NCBI GenBank assembly: GCA_023129265.1
Contig: JAGMCJ010000148.1
Location: 1 to 8,675 of the forward strand
Source of the DNA: Thermoplasmata archaeon
GTDB taxonomy: Archaea; Thermoplasmatota; Thermoplasmata; RBG-16-68-12; JAGMCJ01
Direction of reading: 5' to 3'
DNA length: 8,675 nt
Shown here piece by piece: positions 5,702 through 8,675 of this stretch (position 1 is its first letter; every line of letters begins with the position of its first letter). The notes below the pieces were generated by a model. The model made no database searches, had not been told where the DNA came from, and worked only from the letters and a program-made list of their open reading frames with translations. The position numbers and the translations under genes are program-made.

Positions 5702-6238
5702 ATGCCCGATTTGAGGGAGAGAGTTGAGGAAGACAGGGGCCTTCTGAAGAGAATCCAGCTTCTTGTGCCCGGTTTCGCGGGATACAGAAGAAGGGAGGAC
5801 ATCAGGGCTGCCGACAACATGCTGAGGATTCTGATTGCCGATAGGCTGCGCGATTTGAGGTCCAAGGCCGAGAAGTGCCGAGCCTCGCTGGTCGAGACCT
5901 ATGAGACGAAGAACCTCGAAAAGCTTGGCAATCTCCTGAGTTCCTTCCAGGCGGTCGAGGGCAAGCTTCGGCACGCCGAGCAGGGATATTCGGGGATATC
6001 CCCAGCGATTAGGGTGGATGTCCGGGAGCTCAACATGCTCTACGAGTATGACCTGTCTCTCTTGGAAGGTGTAGAGAGAATGGACACCGAGCTGGACCGA
6101 CTCAAGAGTGAGACCGAGTCAAAGGAATGGGAGGCCATGTCGTCCATGATATCGGGTCTCAGAACCGGACTCGAGGAATTCGAGACCGTTATGGATAAGA
6201 GGATGAGAGCCATAACTGGAACGGGGGTGACTGATTGA
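5702..6238 (+). CDS. Helical protein of unknown function, first gene of SPFH operon
   Basis: A 178-aa soluble, highly charged protein, almost wholly alpha-helical by eye, with no membrane segment or signal peptide. The N-terminal third holds LVPGFAGYRRREDIRAADNM (21-40) followed by an amphipathic helix (IADRLRDLRSKAEKC). I recall a similar PG-x-x-GY-x-x-RE motif in uncharacterised bacterial and archaeal proteins, but I cannot name a family. Residues 107-170 look like a coiled coil or helical hairpin (YDLSLLEGVERMDTELDRLK and the EFETVMDKRM end). The start ATG 5702 has GGTGAG just upstream and a TATA-like element further up. Its stop overlaps the TTG start of the SPFH gene (TTGA), so the two products are probably made together and may form one complex; a PspA-like scaffold role is possible but unsupported by sequence. 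Confidence 0.8.
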   Translation: MPDLRERVEEDRGLLKRIQLLVPGFAGYRRREDIRAADNMLRILIADRLRDLRSKAEKCRASLVETYETKNLEKLGNLLSSFQAVEGKLRHAEQGYSGISPAIRVDVRELNMLYEYDLSLLEGVERMDTELDRLKSETESKEWEAMSSMISGLRTGLEEFETVMDKRMRAITGTGVTD

Positions 6239-7338
6239 GCGTGTTCGGATCTGTAACACTGAAGTGGGAGGATGCGCAGAAGTCCGGTAACATCATGTGG
6301 CGTGTTCCCAGGAACATAAGGTTGAATGACAACATCGTGGTGCGTGAGGATGAAATGGCGGTCTTCTATAGGGACGGAAAGGCTCTCGCATACATCGATC
6401 GACCGGACAGATATGCACTGACGTCGATTAATGCACCGATCGTTGGAGCGGTCGTGAAGTTCCTTTCAGGCGTTGAGCAGCAAGCAGAGGTCTACTACTT
6501 GCAGAAGAGGCCTTTCGACGGAAAGTTCGGCAGCAAGCAACCCTACCAGTTCAAGGACAAGGAGTTCGGGTTGGTCAACCTCAGGCTCTTCGGCGAGATG
6601 AGGTTCCGCGTCAAGGATCCAGAGAACTTCATCAATGAGTTCGTTGGGACGCGTGGGTTCCAGTCGAGCGATGAGGTAGAGGACAGGATCCAGGAGCAGG
6701 TCGTACTGCTCATCTACGATGCCATCGGTCACATGAAGGAGAATGGTTTGGGAGTGACGGACCTGGCGTCCAATCTGATGAACATAGAGCAGATTGTCCT
6801 GGAGAAATCGAAACCCCATTTCGATCAGTACGGAGTCCTAATCGACAAGATATCGGGGCTCTACATATCGTTGCCCGAGGAGGTGCAGAAGGCTGTGGAC
6901 ACGAGGGCTTCGATGCAGGTCCTGGGTACGGACTACGTTGGCTACCAGACCGGTCAGGCGATGAGGGAAGCGGCAACGTCGGAAGGAGGCGGAGGCGCGG
7001 CCGGAGCGGGCGTTGGCGTCGGAGCGGGCATCGGCATGGGATACATGATGATGGATGCAACCAAGAGAAGGCAGGAGGGGGCTCCAGCACCCGGGATGAC
7101 CTGTCCGAAGTGCGGGAAGATGGTTCCCGGCGGAATGAAGTTCTGTGGCAGTTGCGGGGCCCGGATGGAACCAGGAGGAGACTGCCCGGATTGCGGCAAG
7201 TTCGTGCCTGAGGGTTCCAAGTTCTGTCCAGAGTGCGGGAAGCCCATGCAAAGCACGGCGAAGTGCGAGAAATGCGGCAAGGACATGCCCACTGGATCCA
7301 GGTTCTGTCCTAAGTGCGGTGCGAAGGCTGGCGATTAG
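6235..7338 (+). CDS. SPFH-domain protein (YdjI-type) with three C-terminal zinc ribbons
   Basis: A 367-aa protein of the stomatin/prohibitin-like group with zinc ribbons (COG4260, relatives of Bacillus YdjI and poxvirus-like 'virion core' annotations). Residues ~20-225 are the SPFH part: MWRVPRNIRLNDNIVVREDEMAVFYRDGKA is the typical opening, followed by a strand FGLVNLRLFGEMRFRVKDPENFI and a helical region ending ISLPEEVQKAVDTRASMQVL. A glycine/alanine-rich linker (250-270) leads to three zinc ribbons, each C-x2-C-x10-C-x2-C, with Cys at 290/293/304/307, 317/320/331/334 and 344/347/358/361. No membrane helix is present, so it probably sits on the cytoplasmic face of the membrane as an oligomer. 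The start TTG 6235 overlaps the previous stop; GTG 6241 is an alternative, and GGGGGTGA at 6223-6230 could serve both. YdjI acts with YdjG, YdjH and PspA in Bacillus; a similar role here is inference. Confidence 0.9.
   Translation: MSVFGSVTLKWEDAQKSGNIMWRVPRNIRLNDNIVVREDEMAVFYRDGKALAYIDRPDRYALTSINAPIVGAVVKFLSGVEQQAEVYYLQKRPFDGKFGSKQPYQFKDKEFGLVNLRLFGEMRFRVKDPENFINEFVGTRGFQSSDEVEDRIQEQVVLLIYDAIGHMKENGLGVTDLASNLMNIEQIVLEKSKPHFDQYGVLIDKISGLYISLPEEVQKAVDTRASMQVLGTDYVGYQTGQAMREAATSEGGGGAAGAGVGVGAGIGMGYMMMDATKRRQEGAPAPGMTCPKCGKMVPGGMKFCGSCGARMEPGGDCPDCGKFVPEGSKFCPECGKPMQSTAKCEKCGKDMPTGSRFCPKCGAKAGD
7102..7338 (+). repeat. Three tandem 81-bp zinc-ribbon units inside the SPFH gene
   Basis: The end of the SPFH gene consists of three 27-residue units beginning at 7102, 7183 and 7264; the last is cut short by the stop. 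The spacing of cysteines is identical in all three (x10 within a ribbon, x9 between ribbons). The units have diverged at DNA level, so they are an old protein-level duplication, not a recent expansion. Confidence 0.8.
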
Positions 7339-7340
7339 GG

Positions 7341-8084
7341 ATGGCAGAGACCGACTGCCCGAAGTGCGGCGCACCTTTGGAGTTCGACGTTGGCACACTG
7401 ATCGCGGAGTGTTCCTATTGCGACTCACGGATCTTCATTGACAAGAGCGGGGCGCACTTCTACTACATTCTCCCCTTCTACAGCGACGGCCAACAGGCCG
7501 TTGGGATTTTCAGGAGATGGGCGGCGGGTCCCAAGAAGGCGAAGAACCTCGACAGCCTGGCATCCGTCCAGCGGTTGTCCCGCCAGTACTTCCCCATCTA
7601 TATGTTCAGGAGGCGGGTCGGGAACGCGGAGTCCGTGCTCGTCGAACCCGCCAAGCTCACGAACCTTCCCGGTTTCCGCTCGCTCAAGGTCCCCCCTGGG
7701 GACATCAAGGTCTTCGGCAAGGAGTTCGACACAGGGGATGCCGAAGTCCTCGAGCCAGACATGGACATCTCAGCATACCTTCCGTCCCTGCCGGGCGAGC
7801 CGATTGAGCAGGCCCTCGTGTACTTCCCCGTCTGGCAGGTGGAGTACTCCTTCAAAGGAAGGTCATACACATGCGTGATAGACGGCTCTTCTGGCGAGGT
7901 CTTCACGGATCTGTTCCCCGTCCGGGGATCCGGACCGTACCTTGCCGTCTCGCTGATAGGCTTCGGGGCCTTCTTCGGCGAAGGCCTTCTTCTCTTTCAC
8001 AATGCATATCTCGCCGCCATTCTGATTGGCGTTACATTGGTGGGGGTGCTCCTGAGCAGTGTGTATATTGCCAAGAAGTTCTAG
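7341..8084 (+). CDS. Zinc-ribbon protein with two C-terminal membrane helices
   Basis: A 247-aa protein. It opens with a zinc ribbon (Cys6, Cys9, Cys24, Cys27: CPKC ... CSYC), followed by a conserved middle region containing FRRWAAGPKKAKNLDS, QYFPIYMFRR and YFPVWQVEYSFKGRSYTCVI (161-180), then DGSSGEV. Two membrane helices close it, about residues 199-218 and 222-243, with a short KKF tail. The 'YFPVWxxxYxxxGrxYxxxIDGxSGEv' segment before C-terminal helices is common in zinc-ribbon membrane proteins next to SPFH genes; their biochemical role is unknown. ATG 7341 is 2 nt after the SPFH stop, so the genes are surely co-transcribed. The zinc ribbon and the soluble middle probably lie in the cytoplasm, where they could dock to the SPFH oligomer. 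It is paralogous to the gene that follows. Family name not known to me; the nearest idea is YdjG-like. Confidence 0.85.
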   Translation: MAETDCPKCGAPLEFDVGTLIAECSYCDSRIFIDKSGAHFYYILPFYSDGQQAVGIFRRWAAGPKKAKNLDSLASVQRLSRQYFPIYMFRRRVGNAESVLVEPAKLTNLPGFRSLKVPPGDIKVFGKEFDTGDAEVLEPDMDISAYLPSLPGEPIEQALVYFPVWQVEYSFKGRSYTCVIDGSSGEVFTDLFPVRGSGPYLAVSLIGFGAFFGEGLLLFHNAYLAAILIGVTLVGVLLSSVYIAKKF

Positions 8085-8090
8085 CATCGA

Positions 8091-8096
8091 GAGGTG
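8091..8096 (+). promoter_or_regulatory. Ribosome binding site of the last gene
   Basis: GAGGTG lies 4 nt before ATG 8101 and matches the 16S rRNA tail. It supports ATG 8101 over the in-frame ATG at 8119 as the start of the last gene. Confidence 0.6.
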
Positions 8097-8100
8097 TTGA

Positions 8101-8675
8101 ATGGGAATCACTGTCGCAATGAGCTGTCCCTCGTGTGGAGGGCCTGTTGGCGTCGCTGATGCGTCCAGAACCACTTCGTGTCCATACTGCGACTCACTAC
8201 TGTACGTCGAGGAATCGGAAGGCGTCCGCAGCGTTGTCTACAAGAACCTGTTGGACAGGCACAGGGTCTTCAGAACAGTATCCAAATGGTTCGATGAGGG
8301 ATTCAAGGCAAGAGACCTCGACAAGGTGGGAACGGTCAAGGAGATCTACCCTCTCTATGTCCCCTTCTGGAAACTGAACGCGCGAGCCGCAGGATGGATT
8401 TGCGGTTACGTTGTGCACAAGCATAGGACGGCCAAGGGACACTACACAGAAACCAAGGAGTACAAGGAGAGGATGGTCCTCCAGGATTACACTTGGACGA
8501 ACATCGCTTGTGATGCTGGCGACATCGGCATAGAATCCCTCAGGAATCTGACCGGTGAGGTCATATCAAAGCAGGACGAGATACCGACCTTCGAGGTGAC
8601 GACCTCCAAGACGGATGCCGCGGAAAAAGGCGAAGAGGCCATCCGCGATATGGCGAGGGGGACGGTCAATCTCAC
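8101..8675 (+). CDS. Second zinc-ribbon protein, paralogue of the previous gene, 3' end outside the window
   Basis: An open frame from ATG 8101 to the window end (191 codons, no stop), so a partial gene. It begins MGITVAMSCPSCGGPVGVAD; the zinc ribbon uses Cys9, Cys12, Cys27 and Cys30 (CPSC ... CPYCDS). The next part aligns with the previous protein: VSKWFDEGFKARDLDKVG matches FRRWAAGPKKAKNLDS, and EIYPLYVPFWKLNARAAGW matches RQYFPIYMFRRRVGNAES. Then comes a region rich in charged residues (KHRTAKGHYTETKEYKERM) with no match in the first protein. Membrane helices, if present as in its paralogue, would lie past the window edge. GAGGTG before the ATG and a 16-nt gap from the previous stop put it in the same operon. 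It probably takes part in the same membrane-associated complex; the exact role is unknown. Confidence 0.85.
   Translation, partial: MGITVAMSCPSCGGPVGVADASRTTSCPYCDSLLYVEESEGVRSVVYKNLLDRHRVFRTVSKWFDEGFKARDLDKVGTVKEIYPLYVPFWKLNARAAGWICGYVVHKHRTAKGHYTETKEYKERMVLQDYTWTNIACDAGDIGIESLRNLTGEVISKQDEIPTFEVTTSKTDAAEKGEEAIRDMARGTVNL

Overview
The window looks like chromosomal DNA of a euryarchaeon, most likely from the Thermoplasmatota side (inference). The reasons are a purS-purL-purQ purine operon with the short, split FGAM synthase, a riboflavin kinase carrying an N-terminal winged helix (the RbkR/Ta1064 type found only in archaea), an Fcf1-like PIN protein, TATA-like boxes close to start codons, frequent TTG/GTG starts, and a remnant of a PKD-domain surface protein. 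No rRNA, tRNA, CRISPR array, insertion sequence or phage gene was seen.

Layout. Bases 1-270 hold the 3' end of a DUF5655-like gene. Bases 314-3786 hold purS, purL and purQ on the + strand. The three products form the enzyme that converts FGAR to FGAM in purine synthesis; purL and purQ overlap by 4 nt. Bases 3787-3974 separate purQ from the convergent minus-strand pair. This spacer is not blank: read on the minus strand it encodes a recognisable piece of a PKD domain with no start or stop of its own. Bases 3975-5043 (minus strand) hold a PIN-domain nuclease gene followed by the riboflavin kinase/regulator. Bases 5044-5424 have no convincing gene; they hold a divergent promoter region, a TATA-like element and a GC hairpin followed by seven T.

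Bases 5425-8675 are the most unusual part. A small two-helix membrane protein is followed by at least four tightly packed + strand genes: a helical protein of unknown function, an SPFH (stomatin/prohibitin-like, YdjI-type) protein ending in three tandem zinc ribbons, a zinc-ribbon protein with two C-terminal membrane helices, and a diverged paralogue of it that runs off the window. Start-stop overlap and gaps of 2 and 16 nt suggest one transcript. By analogy with the Bacillus YdjGHI proteins that work with PspA, this may be an archaeal membrane-associated or envelope-stress complex. That role is inference; family membership of the SPFH protein is well supported, and the helical protein remains uncharacterised.
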